NCBI RefSeq assembly: GCF_042654585.1
Contig: NZ_JBHSGR010000002.1
Span: forward strand, 186,001 to 250,000
Direction of reading: 5' to 3'
Source of the DNA: Geodermatophilus arenarius
GTDB taxonomy: Bacteria; Actinomycetota; Actinomycetes; Mycobacteriales; Geodermatophilaceae
Length of the DNA: 64,000 nt
This document shows positions 42,043 through 49,989 of this stretch, in pieces. The translations under genes were made by a program, and so were the position numbers. The notes below the pieces were generated by a model. The model saw only the letters and a program-made list of their open reading frames with translations, did not search any database and had not been told where the DNA came from. Each line of letters starts with the position of its first letter. Positions within the stretch are counted from its first letter, which is position 1.

Positions 42043-43041
42043 ATGACCGCACCGGCCCGGCGGCTCGCCGTCGGCGTGACCCCGATGGAGACCCGTCCCG
42101 ACGTCGTCCTGCACCTCGCCGACCGCGCCGAGGAGCTGGGGTACGAGGCGTTCCTGCTGGCCGAGGGCTGGGCGCACGACGCGCCGGTCCTGCTCGCCGC
42201 GATCGCCACGCGGACCCGGCGGATCCGGCTCGGCACCGGTGTCCTGAACGTGTGGGGGCGCAGCCCCGCGCACCTGGCGATGCTCGCGTCGTCGCTGGAC
42301 ACCCTCTCCGGCGGCCGGTTCGTCCTCGGCCTGGGCGCGGGCTCGCCGCAGCTCGCCGAGGGCCTGCACGACGAGCCGTTCACCGCGCCGGTCGCCCGCC
42401 TCGGCGCGGTCACCCGGCAGGTGCGGGCGCTGCTGGCCGGCGAGCGCGTGACGCCGTCGCGGCCGGGCGGGCAGCGGCCGCTGCGGCTGGCCGTGCCGCC
42501 GCGGCCGCGCCTCCCGGTGCACCTGGCCGCGCTCGGGCCGGAGGCCGTGCGGCTGGCCGGGGAGGTGGCCGACGCCTGGTACCCGTTCCTGCTCCCCCGG
42601 TCCGGCCTGGCGGCGGGGCGCGCCCTGCTGCGGGAGGGCGCGGCGGGCGCGGGGCGGCCGGTGCCGCTGGTCAGCCCCGGCATCCCGGTGGCGGTGGCCG
42701 ACGACCCGGCGGTCGCGCGGGCGACGGCGTCGTGGTGGCTGACCACCTACCTGACGGCGATGGGCCCCCTCTACCCGCGGACGATGCGCCGCGCCGGTCT
42801 CGGCACCGCCGTCGACGCGGTGCCGGCCGCCCGGCCCGGGGAGGTGCCCGCGGGGGCGGAGGTGCTGGTCGACGAGCTGCTGCTGCACGGCGACGCCGGC
42901 AGCGCGGCGGCGACGCTCGACGCCTGGCGCGGGGCCGGTGCCGAGCTGCCCGTCGTCGTCCTGCCGCCGGGGCGGCCGGTGGCCGAGCTGGACGCCGCGC
43001 TCGAGGCACTCAGCCCGCGGCGGGTGCCCGTGCCGGCGTGA
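42043..43041 (+). CDS. LLM-class flavin-dependent oxidoreductase
   Basis: A 332-residue luciferase-like TIM-barrel enzyme (FMN or F420-dependent). RLAVGVTPMETRPDVVLHLADRAEELGYEAFLLAEGWAHDAPVLLAAIATRTRRIRLGTGVLNVWGRSPAHLAMLASSLDTLSGGRFVLGLGAGSPQ is the canonical N-terminal half; VHLAALGPEAVRLAGEVADAWYPFL follows. GAGGAGGG precedes ATG 42043. It is divergent from the SARP-type regulator gene and may be one of its targets. Substrate unknown. Confidence 0.88.
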   Translation: MTAPARRLAVGVTPMETRPDVVLHLADRAEELGYEAFLLAEGWAHDAPVLLAAIATRTRRIRLGTGVLNVWGRSPAHLAMLASSLDTLSGGRFVLGLGAGSPQLAEGLHDEPFTAPVARLGAVTRQVRALLAGERVTPSRPGGQRPLRLAVPPRPRLPVHLAALGPEAVRLAGEVADAWYPFLLPRSGLAAGRALLREGAAGAGRPVPLVSPGIPVAVADDPAVARATASWWLTTYLTAMGPLYPRTMRRAGLGTAVDAVPAARPGEVPAGAEVLVDELLLHGDAGSAAATLDAWRGAGAELPVVVLPPGRPVAELDAALEALSPRRVPVPA

Positions 43042-43056
43042 GCGGCCCGCCGGGAC

Positions 43057-43081
43057 GGGTTGGCCCGTCTCCTCCTGGGTA
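43057..43081 (+). promoter_or_regulatory. Possible SigB/SigF-type promoter
   Basis: GGGTT at 43057-43061 and GGGTA at 43077-43081 are separated by 15 nt. This resembles the stress-sigma pattern GTTT-N14-16-GGGTA of actinobacteria, about 37 nt before the gene at 43118. The -35 part is imperfect. Confidence 0.35.
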
Positions 43082-43117
43082 GCGGCGGCAGAACCACCGA
43101 GCGACTGGAGGAGAGAC

Positions 43118-43609
43118 ATGGGCAAGCTGTCGTTGGGACTGGGCCTCGGGGTCGGCTTCGTGCTGGGCGCGCGTGCCGGGCGCGAGCGGTACGAGCAGAT
43201 CGCGAAGACGGCACGGGACCTGCTGGGCCGGCCGGAGGTGCAGCAGACCCTCGAGAGGGCCCGCGAGGCCGCGCCCGCCCCGCTGCAGGGCGGCATCGAC
43301 AAGCTCACCGCGCAGGCGTCCGGGGGCGGCGGCACGGGCGGCGGCACGGGCGGCGGCACGGGCAGCGGCACGGTGGGTGGCACGGTGGGCGGCACCGTCG
43401 GTGGCACCGTCGATGCCGGGACGGTGGCCGCGGGCAGCAACGCCGACGCGGTGGTCCCCCCGACCCCGCCGACGGTCGCGGAGGCGTTCGTCCTCGAGGA
43501 CGCCGACGTCGAGACGCCGACCACCCCGGCCGCGGACACGCGGACCACCGGGGGGACGGCCGGCCCGGTGCCGGACCCGCTGATCCCGCCCGCCAAGTCG
43601 GGCCAGTAG
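43118..43609 (+). CDS. YtxH-like small protein with Gly/Thr repeat linker
   Basis: A 163-residue protein. The first 20 residues (GKLSLGLGLGVGFVLGARAGRERYEQI) form a glycine-zipper-like membrane helix followed by a basic stretch, as in YtxH/CsbD-type stress proteins. A predicted helix (TARDLLGRPEVQQTLERAREAAP) follows, then a repetitive linker of GGGT/VGGT units and an acidic Pro/Thr-rich tail. GGAGGAG precedes ATG 43118. The N-terminus resembles the C-terminus of the PRC-barrel protein at 28962. Function unknown, plausibly membrane stress. Confidence 0.7.
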   Translation: MGKLSLGLGLGVGFVLGARAGRERYEQIAKTARDLLGRPEVQQTLERAREAAPAPLQGGIDKLTAQASGGGGTGGGTGGGTGSGTVGGTVGGTVGGTVDAGTVAAGSNADAVVPPTPPTVAEAFVLEDADVETPTTPAADTRTTGGTAGPVPDPLIPPAKSGQ

Positions 43610-43641
43610 CCGGGAGGCTGCTCGCCCCGTCTCCTCCGGGG

Positions 43642-43668
43642 TGTCACACGCGGGGCGCGGCCGGTGTC
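43642..43668 (+). promoter_or_regulatory. ECF41-type promoter
   Basis: TGTCACA at 43642-43648, a 16-nt spacer, then TGTC at 43665-43668. The known ECF41 target motif is TGTCACA-N16-CGTC, so the -35 box and spacing are perfect and the -10 box differs in one base. It lies 35 nt before the carboxymuconolactone-decarboxylase-like gene, which is followed by its own ECF41 sigma gene: an autoregulated unit. Confidence 0.82.
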
Positions 43669-43703
43669 TCCATGTCGACGCCACCGCACACCCTGGAGGA
43701 GAC

Positions 43704-44297
43704 ATGGCGAGCGGCACCCGGGTCCCCGCGACCGAGATCACCGGCCTGTACGGGGCCCTGCTGAAGACGATGAGCCGCCGGGTGCTCGGCCAGGTGCCCG
43801 AGGGCGCCGGCGTCATGTGGCACCACCCGGCGGTGCTCAAGGACTCGATGGCCTTCGGCCGCAGGGTCGACTCCTGGAACCGGCTGGACCCGCACCTCGC
43901 GACTTTCGCGGCCATGTCCGCGGCCGCCACCATCGGCTGCGGCTTCTGCCTGGACCTGCACCACTTCCTGGCGAACGACCGCGGGCTCGACGAGGCCAGG
44001 GTGCGGGAGGTGCCGCGCTGGCGGGAGTCCGCCGTCTTCACCCCGCTGGAGCGGCGGGTCATGGAGTACGCCGAGGCGATGAGCCGGACCCCGCCGGCCG
44101 TGACCGACGAGCTGTCGGCCGCCCTGCTGGACGAGCTGGGACCGGCCGCGCTGGTGGAGCTGACCGCCAGGATCGCCTTCATGAACTCCAGCACGCGCAG
44201 CAACGTCGCCCTCGGCATCCGGTCGCAGGAGTTCTCGGCGTCCTGCGGCCTGCCGCCACTGGCGGCCCCGTCGCGGGACGGCGTCGCCACGGCATGA
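43704..44297 (+). CDS. Carboxymuconolactone decarboxylase/AhpD-family protein
   Basis: A 197-residue CMD-family protein. TIGCGFCLDLHHFLANDRGLD contains the AhpD-like CxxC (Cys79, Cys82) and downstream His; FTPLERRVMEYAEAMSRTPPAVTDEL and LVELTARIAFMNSSTRSNVALGI complete the family. Likely a redox or decarboxylase-like enzyme; CMD proteins are the classic genomic partners of ECF41 sigma factors. GGAGGAG precedes ATG 43704, and the stop overlaps the sigma gene (ATGA). Transcribed from the ECF41-type promoter at 43642. Confidence 0.88.
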   Translation: MASGTRVPATEITGLYGALLKTMSRRVLGQVPEGAGVMWHHPAVLKDSMAFGRRVDSWNRLDPHLATFAAMSAAATIGCGFCLDLHHFLANDRGLDEARVREVPRWRESAVFTPLERRVMEYAEAMSRTPPAVTDELSAALLDELGPAALVELTARIAFMNSSTRSNVALGIRSQEFSASCGLPPLAAPSRDGVATA

Positions 44298-45163
44298 CCG
44301 AGGACCCCTTCGTCGCCCACCGCGGCCTGCTGTTCACCGTCGCCTACGAGATGCTCGGCTCCGCCGCCGACGCTGACGACGTGGTGCAGGAGACCTGGCT
44401 GCGGTGGGCGGAGGCGGACCGGGCCGCGGTGCGCGACCCGCGGGCCTACCTGGTGCGGATCGTCACCCGCCAGGCGCTCAACCGGCTGCGCACCGTGGCC
44501 CGCCGCCGCGAGGAGTACGTCGGCGAGTGGCTGCCCGAGCCGCTGCTGACCAGCCCGGACGTCGCCGAGGACGTCGAGCTGGCGGAGAGCGTGTCGATCG
44601 CGGTGCTCACCGTGCTGGAGACCCTGGCACCGACCGAGCGCGCGGTCCTCGTGCTGCACGAGGTGTTCGACGTGCCCTACGACGAGATCGCCGAGGCGGT
44701 GGGCCGGTCGGCCGCCGCGGTGCGGCAGATCGCGCACCGGGCGCGGGAGCACGTGGCCGCGCGCCGTCCGCGGACGACGGTCAGCCGCGCCGAGCAGCAG
44801 CGGGTCGTCGACCGGTTCCTCGCCGCGCTCACCGCCGGCGACCTGCAGGGCCTCATGGACGTGCTCGCACCCGACGTCGTCGCGGTCGCCGACGGCGGGG
44901 GCCTGGCGCCGGCCGTCCTGCGCCCGATCGCGGGCCGGGAACGGCTGGCCCGGGCGCTGTCCCGGTTCGCCGACCTCGTGCCCGGCGTGGAGATCACCAC
45001 GCCGCTCGTCAACGGCGCGGTGGCCCTGCGGATCGACCCGGGCGGCGAGTTCGACACGGCGATCACCGTCGTCGTCGAGGACGGCCGGATCAGCCGGCTG
45101 TACGCGATGCGCAACCCGCACAAGCTCGGCCGGCTCGACGAGCCCGCCGACCTCCGGCGGTGA
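44294..45163 (+). CDS. ECF41-group RNA polymerase sigma factor (SigJ-like)
   Basis: A 289-residue sigma factor. Region 2 is FVAHRGLLFTVAYEMLGSAADADDVVQETWLRW; the linker motif EWLPEPLL at residues 78-85 is characteristic of ECF41; region 4 is TLAPTERAVLVLHEVFDVPYDEIAEAVGRSAAAVRQIAHRAREHV. The C-terminal extension is a SnoaL-like domain (VDRFLAALTAGDLQGLMDVLAPDVVAVADGGG) with the DGGG motif that modulates activity. No anti-sigma gene is present, as expected for the group. Coupled to the CMD gene; probably drives the promoter at 43642. Confidence 0.93.
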   Translation: MTEDPFVAHRGLLFTVAYEMLGSAADADDVVQETWLRWAEADRAAVRDPRAYLVRIVTRQALNRLRTVARRREEYVGEWLPEPLLTSPDVAEDVELAESVSIAVLTVLETLAPTERAVLVLHEVFDVPYDEIAEAVGRSAAAVRQIAHRAREHVAARRPRTTVSRAEQQRVVDRFLAALTAGDLQGLMDVLAPDVVAVADGGGLAPAVLRPIAGRERLARALSRFADLVPGVEITTPLVNGAVALRIDPGGEFDTAITVVVEDGRISRLYAMRNPHKLGRLDEPADLRR

Positions 45164-45791
45164 CGGCGCCCGTCCTCGGCCGAGCCGCCCGGCCGGCGTG
45201 ACGACGATCCGTCGGGCGGCCCGGCGCACCGTCCGCCCGGTGCGCGGCGGCCGACCCGGCGGCGGTCAGGCTGCTGCACCGGGCCCGCGAGCCGGGCCAA
45301 CCGCGGCCCGGCAGCGGGGTGGAGTCGAACCTGATCACCGAGGTGCCCGACACCGGTCCCGGGCCCGCGAGCTCGGCGGCCGTCGGCCGGTGCCCGCGCG
45401 GCGTCCTGATCCCCATCCGCTGCGCTGACCCGCCGTGGTCCAGGGACTCGCGGACGGCCCGGCCCCTCTCGTCCGGCGTCGTCGGCACCAGCGTGCCCGT
45501 GGTCTCGTGGACGCGACCACGGTGCCGGACGGTGACGGGCGCGCCCCCGTCGAAGTCGAACCGCCAGGGCGCGTCCGTGGACGCCGTGAGGACGCCGTCG
45601 ACCAGGTGGAGGTTCACCGGGACCCTGATCCGACGCCCGCTCCGCCGGCCGGTGAACTCGAGCAGCATGACACCCCCGATGCGACGTCCCAGCGGGGACG
45701 CCAGCAGCGGCCGCACGACGACGTTCACCGCCCTCAGGACAGCAGGCGGCGGAGGTGGGGAGAGCCGGACAGCCCCCGTCGTCCTCGGCAT
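45090..45791 (-). CDS. Deazaflavin-dependent nitroreductase-like protein with abnormal C-terminus
   Basis: A 233-residue product. Residues 18-155 match the F420-binding split-barrel (DDN-like) family: VNVVVRPLLASPLGRRIGGVMLLEFTGRRSGRRIRVPVNLHLVDG, PWRFDFDGGAPVTVRHRGRV, then ESLDHGGSAQRMGIR. Family proteins usually stop near here. The last 75 or so residues are Arg/Ala/Gly-rich, unlike the family, and run 74 nt antisense into the sigma-factor gene. A frameshift or lost stop near 45,300 is the simplest explanation. The minus-strand ATG is at 45791. Confidence 0.6.
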   Translation of the reverse strand: MPRTTGAVRLSPPPPPAVLRAVNVVVRPLLASPLGRRIGGVMLLEFTGRRSGRRIRVPVNLHLVDGVLTASTDAPWRFDFDGGAPVTVRHRGRVHETTGTLVPTTPDERGRAVRESLDHGGSAQRMGIRTPRGHRPTAAELAGPGPVSGTSVIRFDSTPLPGRGWPGSRARCSSLTAAGSAAAHRADGAPGRPTDRRHAGRAARPRTGAVTAGGRRARRAGRACAGCASRTAG

Positions 45792-45934
45792 CGGAACGCC
45801 TCATCTCGACCGGGTGGCGGCGAGGCCAGGGCGCCCTCCGGGCCGGGCCCTGGACCTCGGCCCTGCCCCGCGACCCATCGGACCCCCACGGGTCGCCGGC
45901 CCACGGGGGCGGAGCGTCACCGGGAGCCCCTCCG

Positions 45935-47044
45935 TCAGACGAGGGAGCCCATCCGGCTCAGCGCGAACCTCGGTTCCACCTCCGCCGCACCGAGCGCGAG
46001 GTCGGCGGCCATCCGCCCGATCAGGGCGGCGAACTTGGCGCCGTGTCCGGAGCAGGGCGAGGCCACGACGACGGGGCCGACCCGGTCGAGCAGGAAGTCC
46101 TCGTCCGGGGTGACGGTGTAGAGGCAGCTGCCCTGGGCGACCGGTTCCGGGTCCAGGCCGGGCAGCCACTCCCGCACGAAGGCGGTCACCCGCTCGCGCG
46201 AGGCCGGGTCGACCACGCCGTCGCGGGTGGACGCCGTCGTCGGCCGGCCACCGTCGTGCTGGGCGACCTTCACCGCCGGGCGCGGCCCTCCGTCGGCGCC
46301 GGAGGGCAGGCCGAACAACTGCAGGTCCCCCTTGTGCACGAAGGTCGGCCAGGCGGCGGCGGGGTCGCGCTGACGGAAGTGGAAGACCTGCTGCTGGGTC
46401 ACGGTGAGCGGCGGGAGCGGGAGGCCGAGCGGCAGCTCGGGCAGCCACGGTCCGGCCGCGACGACGACGCTGCCCGCCGTCAGCTCCGGCCCGTCGGTGA
46501 CCACCCGCGCGCCGCCTCCGTCGGGTTCGACGGCGAGGACACGGGTGCGCTCGAGCACGGTCCCGCCGAGCCCTCGCACGCGCCGCACCCAGGCGGCGAC
46601 CGCGGCGTCGGCGTCGAGCACCGCGCCCTCGGGGTGGAAGAGCACCGGCCCGTCGAAGCGCATCCCCGGCCAGCGGGCCTCCGCCTCCCCCGCCGACAGC
46701 AGCTCGTGCGGCACCCCCTCGGCGGCCATCAGCCGGGCCAGCCCCACGGGGTCGCGGCGGGCGCCGGTGTCGAGGCCGCCGGTGGTCCGCAGCAGCGCCG
46801 TCCCGGTGTCGTCCTCGGCCTCGGCCCAGGCGTCGTACGCGCGGCCGGTCAGCCGGACCCAGAACGGGTCGGCGTAGGCCCGGCGCACGATGCGGGAGGT
46901 GCCGTGCGAGCTGCCGTGGACGTGCCCGGCGCCGAATGCCTCGACCAGCGCCACGGAGACCCCGCGCCGGGCCAGCTGCCACGCCGTCGCCGAGCCCATG
47001 AGGCCGGCACCGACGACGGCGACGTCGACCCGCAGGTCGCTCAC
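45935..47044 (-). CDS. Monomeric sarcosine oxidase/N-methyl amino acid oxidase-like flavoprotein
   Basis: A 369-residue FAD oxidase of the MSOX/SolA family, which oxidises N-methyl amino acids to the amino acid, formaldehyde and H2O2. VAVVGAGLMGSATAWQLARRG binds FAD; SSHGTSRIVRRAY at 45-57 is the FAD-contact motif; GSCLYTVTPDEDFLLDR holds Cys307 at the position of the covalent flavin link; SGHGAKFAALIGR completes the site. It is the last gene of the glnT-glxBCD-like operon, overlapping its upstream gene by 4 nt. N-methylglutamate is therefore the likely substrate, taking the role usually filled by MgdABCD (inference). Confidence 0.85.
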   Translation of the reverse strand: MSDLRVDVAVVGAGLMGSATAWQLARRGVSVALVEAFGAGHVHGSSHGTSRIVRRAYADPFWVRLTGRAYDAWAEAEDDTGTALLRTTGGLDTGARRDPVGLARLMAAEGVPHELLSAGEAEARWPGMRFDGPVLFHPEGAVLDADAAVAAWVRRVRGLGGTVLERTRVLAVEPDGGGARVVTDGPELTAGSVVVAAGPWLPELPLGLPLPPLTVTQQQVFHFRQRDPAAAWPTFVHKGDLQLFGLPSGADGGPRPAVKVAQHDGGRPTTASTRDGVVDPASRERVTAFVREWLPGLDPEPVAQGSCLYTVTPDEDFLLDRVGPVVVASPCSGHGAKFAALIGRMAADLALGAAEVEPRFALSRMGSLV

Positions 47045-48345
47045 AGCCCGCCCTGCCCGGGGATCCAGGACGTGCCGGCCAGCGGCACGCGGGCCATCGC
47101 GGCGGCCTCGATGGTGAGCGCCACCAGGTCCTCGGGCTCCAGCGAGTGCAGGTGCGCCTTGCCGCAGGCGCGGGCGATGACCTGGGCCTCCATGGTCATC
47201 ACGCGGATGAGGTTGGCCAGCCGCCGGCCGCCGACGACCGGGTCCAGGCGGGCCGCGAGCTCCTCGTCCTGGGTGGTGATGCCCGCCGGGTCGCGGCCGG
47301 CCTGCCAGTCGTCGTAGAAGCCGGCCGCCGAGCCCAGCGCCCGGTACTCCGCGTCGAGGTGCGGGGCGTTGTCACCCAGGGCGACCAGCGCCGCGGTCCC
47401 GATCGCGACGGCGTCGGCACCGAGCGCCATGCACTTGGCGAGGTCGGCGCCGTTGCGGATCCCGCCGGACACGACCAGCTGGACCTGCCGGTGCAGTCCC
47501 TCCTCCTGCAGCGCCTGCACCGCCTGCGGGAGGGCGGCCAGCGTCGGGATGCCGACGTGCTCGATGAACACCTCCTGCGTCGCCGCGGTGCCGCCCTGCA
47601 TGCCGTCGAGCACGATGACGTCGGCGCCGGCCTTGGCCGCGAGCTTGACGTCGTAGTAGGTGCGGCTGGCGCCGATCTTGACGTAGATCGGCTTCTCCCA
47701 GTCAGTGATCTCCCGGAGCTCACTGATCTTGATCTCGAGGTCGTCGGGGCCGGTCCAGTCCGGGTGGCGGCAGGCGCTGCGCTGGTCGACGCCCATGGGC
47801 AGGGTGCGCATCCCGGCGACCCGCTCGGTGATCTTCTGGCCGAGCAGCATCCCGCCGCCGCCGGGCTTGGCGCCCTGGCCCAGGACGACCTCGATCGCGT
47901 CGGCGGCCCGCAGGTGGCCGGGGTTCATGCCGTAGCGGGAGGGCAGGTACTGGTAGACGAGGTGCTTGGACTGGCCGCGCTCCTCCGGGGTCATGCCGCC
48001 GTCGCCGGTGGTGGTGCTCGTGCCGACCTCGCTGGCGCCGCGGCCCAGCGCCTCCTTCGCCCGGCCCGACAGTGCGCCGAAGCTCATCCCGGCGATGGTC
48101 ACCGGGGTGGACAGGTGCAGCGGGTAGGTGGCGTGGCGGTCGCCGAGGACGACGTCGGTGTCGCAGCGCTCCCGGTACCCCTCCAGCGGGTAGCGGGACA
48201 TGCTCGCGCCGAGGAAGAGCAGGTCGTCGAAGTGCGGCACCCGGCGCTTGGCGCCGCCGCCGCGGATGTCGTAGATGCCGGTCTCGGCCGCACGCTGGAT
48301 CTCGGCGATGGTGGCGCGGTCGAAGGTCGCGGACTCGCGGAGCAC
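47041..48345 (-). CDS. FMN-binding glutamate-synthase-family subunit (MgsC/GlxD-like)
   Basis: A 434-residue TIM-barrel subunit. VTIAGMSFGALSGRAKEALGRGASEVGTSTTTGDGGM, GQGAKPGGGGMLLGQKI, KIGASRTYYDVKLAAKAGADVIVLDGMQGGTAATQEVF and VSGGIRNGADLAKCMALGADAVAIGTAALVALG are glutamate-synthase FMN-domain motifs. A cysteine-bearing insert (DQRSACRHPDW, later ARACGKAHLH) could hold the 3Fe-4S cluster. In N-methylglutamate synthase this subunit reductively joins the C5 unit and methylamine. GTG 48345 follows GAGGAGG. 11 nt downstream of the GXGXG subunit gene. Confidence 0.88.
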   Translation of the reverse strand: MLRESATFDRATIAEIQRAAETGIYDIRGGGAKRRVPHFDDLLFLGASMSRYPLEGYRERCDTDVVLGDRHATYPLHLSTPVTIAGMSFGALSGRAKEALGRGASEVGTSTTTGDGGMTPEERGQSKHLVYQYLPSRYGMNPGHLRAADAIEVVLGQGAKPGGGGMLLGQKITERVAGMRTLPMGVDQRSACRHPDWTGPDDLEIKISELREITDWEKPIYVKIGASRTYYDVKLAAKAGADVIVLDGMQGGTAATQEVFIEHVGIPTLAALPQAVQALQEEGLHRQVQLVVSGGIRNGADLAKCMALGADAVAIGTAALVALGDNAPHLDAEYRALGSAAGFYDDWQAGRDPAGITTQDEELAARLDPVVGGRRLANLIRVMTMEAQVIARACGKAHLHSLEPEDLVALTIEAAAMARVPLAGTSWIPGQGGL

Positions 48346-48356
48346 GGGGATCCTCC

Positions 48357-49076
48357 TCAGTACGCCGAGGCGTTGTCGACGTGGAAGTTGTAGAGACGGC
48401 GGGCCGAGCCGTAGCGCCGGAAGTCCCGGGGGTCGGCGTCGATGCCGGCCGCGGAAAGGAGGCCGGTGAGCTCGGCCAGGTGCTCGGGTCGCACCTCCTT
48501 CTCCACGCAGTCCGCGCCGAGGCTCCTGACCGATCCGGCGACGTAGATCCGGGCCTCGTAGAGGGAGTCGCCGAGCGCGTCGCCGGCGTCGCCGCACACG
48601 ACCAGCCGACCGGCCTGTCCCATGAAGGCGCTCATGTGCCCGACGTCGCCGCCGACGACGATGTCCACGCCCTTCATCGAGATCCCGCAGCGGGCCGACG
48701 CGGAGCCCTCGACGACCAGCAGACCGCCGTGCGCCGTCGCCCCGGCCGACTGGGAGGCGTTGCCGCGGACCCGCACCGTGCCGCTCATCATGTTCTCGGC
48801 GACCCCGACCCCGGCGTTGCCCTCGACGGTCACCGTCGCCAGCTGGTTCATCCCGGCGCAGTAGTAGCCGACGTGTCCCTCGATGCGGACGTCGACCGCC
48901 GCGTCCAGCCCGACCGCGATGTTGTGCCGCCCGGCGGGTGAGGTGACCCGCCACGCGGACGCCTTGTCCGCGACGTCCGGGGCGTGCAGGGCCGCGTTGA
49001 GCTCGCGCACGCCGGTGAGGGACAGGTCGACGACGGCGGGCTCCACCGTGACGTCGGTCGTGCTCAGCGCTGCCAT
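48357..49076 (-). CDS. GXGXG-domain subunit (MgsB/GlxC-like)
   Basis: A 239-residue right-handed beta-helix protein equivalent to the C-terminal domain of glutamate synthase. Repeating G-x-x-G motifs are seen in GHVGYYCAGMNQLATVTVEGNAGVGVAENMMSGTVRVRGNASQSAGATAHGGLLVVEGSASARCGISMKGVDIVVGGDVGHMSAFMGQAGRLVVCGDAGDALGD. It ends RLYNFHVDNASAY. A structural subunit bridging amidotransferase and FMN subunits. ATG 49076 lies within the end of the amidotransferase gene (13-nt overlap). Confidence 0.9.
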   Translation of the reverse strand: MAALSTTDVTVEPAVVDLSLTGVRELNAALHAPDVADKASAWRVTSPAGRHNIAVGLDAAVDVRIEGHVGYYCAGMNQLATVTVEGNAGVGVAENMMSGTVRVRGNASQSAGATAHGGLLVVEGSASARCGISMKGVDIVVGGDVGHMSAFMGQAGRLVVCGDAGDALGDSLYEARIYVAGSVRSLGADCVEKEVRPEHLAELTGLLSAAGIDADPRDFRRYGSARRLYNFHVDNASAY

Positions 49077-49957
49077 GCGTAGACCTCTTCCGGCTCGGGC
49101 TCGAAGATGCGGGCGGCCTCGACGCCGGGCAGGCCGGCCAGGGCGCGGTACTCCGACGCCATGGCGACCCACTGCGGGGTCTCGGCGACGACGGCGGGCT
49201 TGCAGGCGATGGCGTCGCGGACGACGGCGAAGCTGTCGCGGGTGCTGACCAGCAGCGTGTAGAAGCCGTCGAAGCGCTCGCACAGCAGCTTCAGCGACTT
49301 CTCCAGGTCGTAGCCGGCGGCCAGCTGGGCGGCGACGAAGCGGGCGCCGACCTCGGAGTCGTTGTCGCTGTCGAAGACCGCGCCGGCGGCCCGCAGCTCG
49401 CGGCGGATGGTGGCGTGGTTGGCGAAGGAGCCGTTGTGCACCAGGCACTGGTCGGTCCCGACGGAGAAGGGGTGGCAGTGCGCGGGGGTGACCGCCGACT
49501 CCGTGGCCATCCGGGTGTGCGCCACGCCCTGCCAGCCCTGCGCGGCCGCCAGGCCGAACTCGGCGGCCAGGGCCTGCGGGTGCCCGACGCCCTTGAGGAC
49601 GGCGACCTCCTCCCCGGCACCGATGACCACCGCGCCCGGGACGGTCTCGCGGACGGCGGCGGCGAGCGCGCCGGGGTCGGTCGCCGCGTGGACGACCAGC
49701 GTCTGGCCGGCGCCCACCACCCCGGCCTCGGGGAAGGCGGCGCGCACGGCGGTGGCGACGTCGTCGGCGGTCCGGTCGCCGGTGAGCAGCGAGACCGACG
49801 CCTCGCCGACCGGGGACCAGCGCGGGTCGCCGTAGACGGCGACGCCGGCGGAGTCCGGGCCGCGCTCGGTGACCTGGCAGAGCATGCCGGTCAGCAGCTC
49901 GCCCAGCCGGGGGTACAGGGAGGGCTCCCGCAGGTGGAGCCCGACGATCCCGCACAT
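49064..49957 (-). CDS. Class II glutamine amidotransferase subunit (MgsA/GlxB-like)
   Basis: A 297-residue Ntn-hydrolase glutaminase domain. MCGIVGLHLREPSLY places the catalytic Cys at position 2 after Met removal; RGPDSAGVAVYG, VAHTRMATESAVTPAHCHPFSVGTDQCLVHNGSFANHATIRREL and FDSDNDSEVGARF are the class II blocks. As in MgsA, it may act in binding or handling of the amino donor. ATG 49957 is preceded by GAGAGGAA. Located between the glnT-like and GXGXG genes in the order typical for mgsABC. Confidence 0.92.
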   Translation of the reverse strand: MCGIVGLHLREPSLYPRLGELLTGMLCQVTERGPDSAGVAVYGDPRWSPVGEASVSLLTGDRTADDVATAVRAAFPEAGVVGAGQTLVVHAATDPGALAAAVRETVPGAVVIGAGEEVAVLKGVGHPQALAAEFGLAAAQGWQGVAHTRMATESAVTPAHCHPFSVGTDQCLVHNGSFANHATIRRELRAAGAVFDSDNDSEVGARFVAAQLAAGYDLEKSLKLLCERFDGFYTLLVSTRDSFAVVRDAIACKPAVVAETPQWVAMASEYRALAGLPGVEAARIFEPEPEEVYAWQR

Positions 49958-49989
49958 CGCAGGACGGTTCCTCTCGTCGGTCGGTCGGG

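Noticed and set aside
37948..43689. Very long open frames on both strands (about 1,700 codons plus strand, 1,500 codons minus strand) over the SARP-regulator region
   Set aside because: They are by-products of high GC, which removes stop codons in other frames. The real genes here are the minus-strand methyltransferase and SARP-type regulator and the plus-strand luciferase-like gene; the long frames have Arg/Gly/Pro-rich, domain-free sequence.
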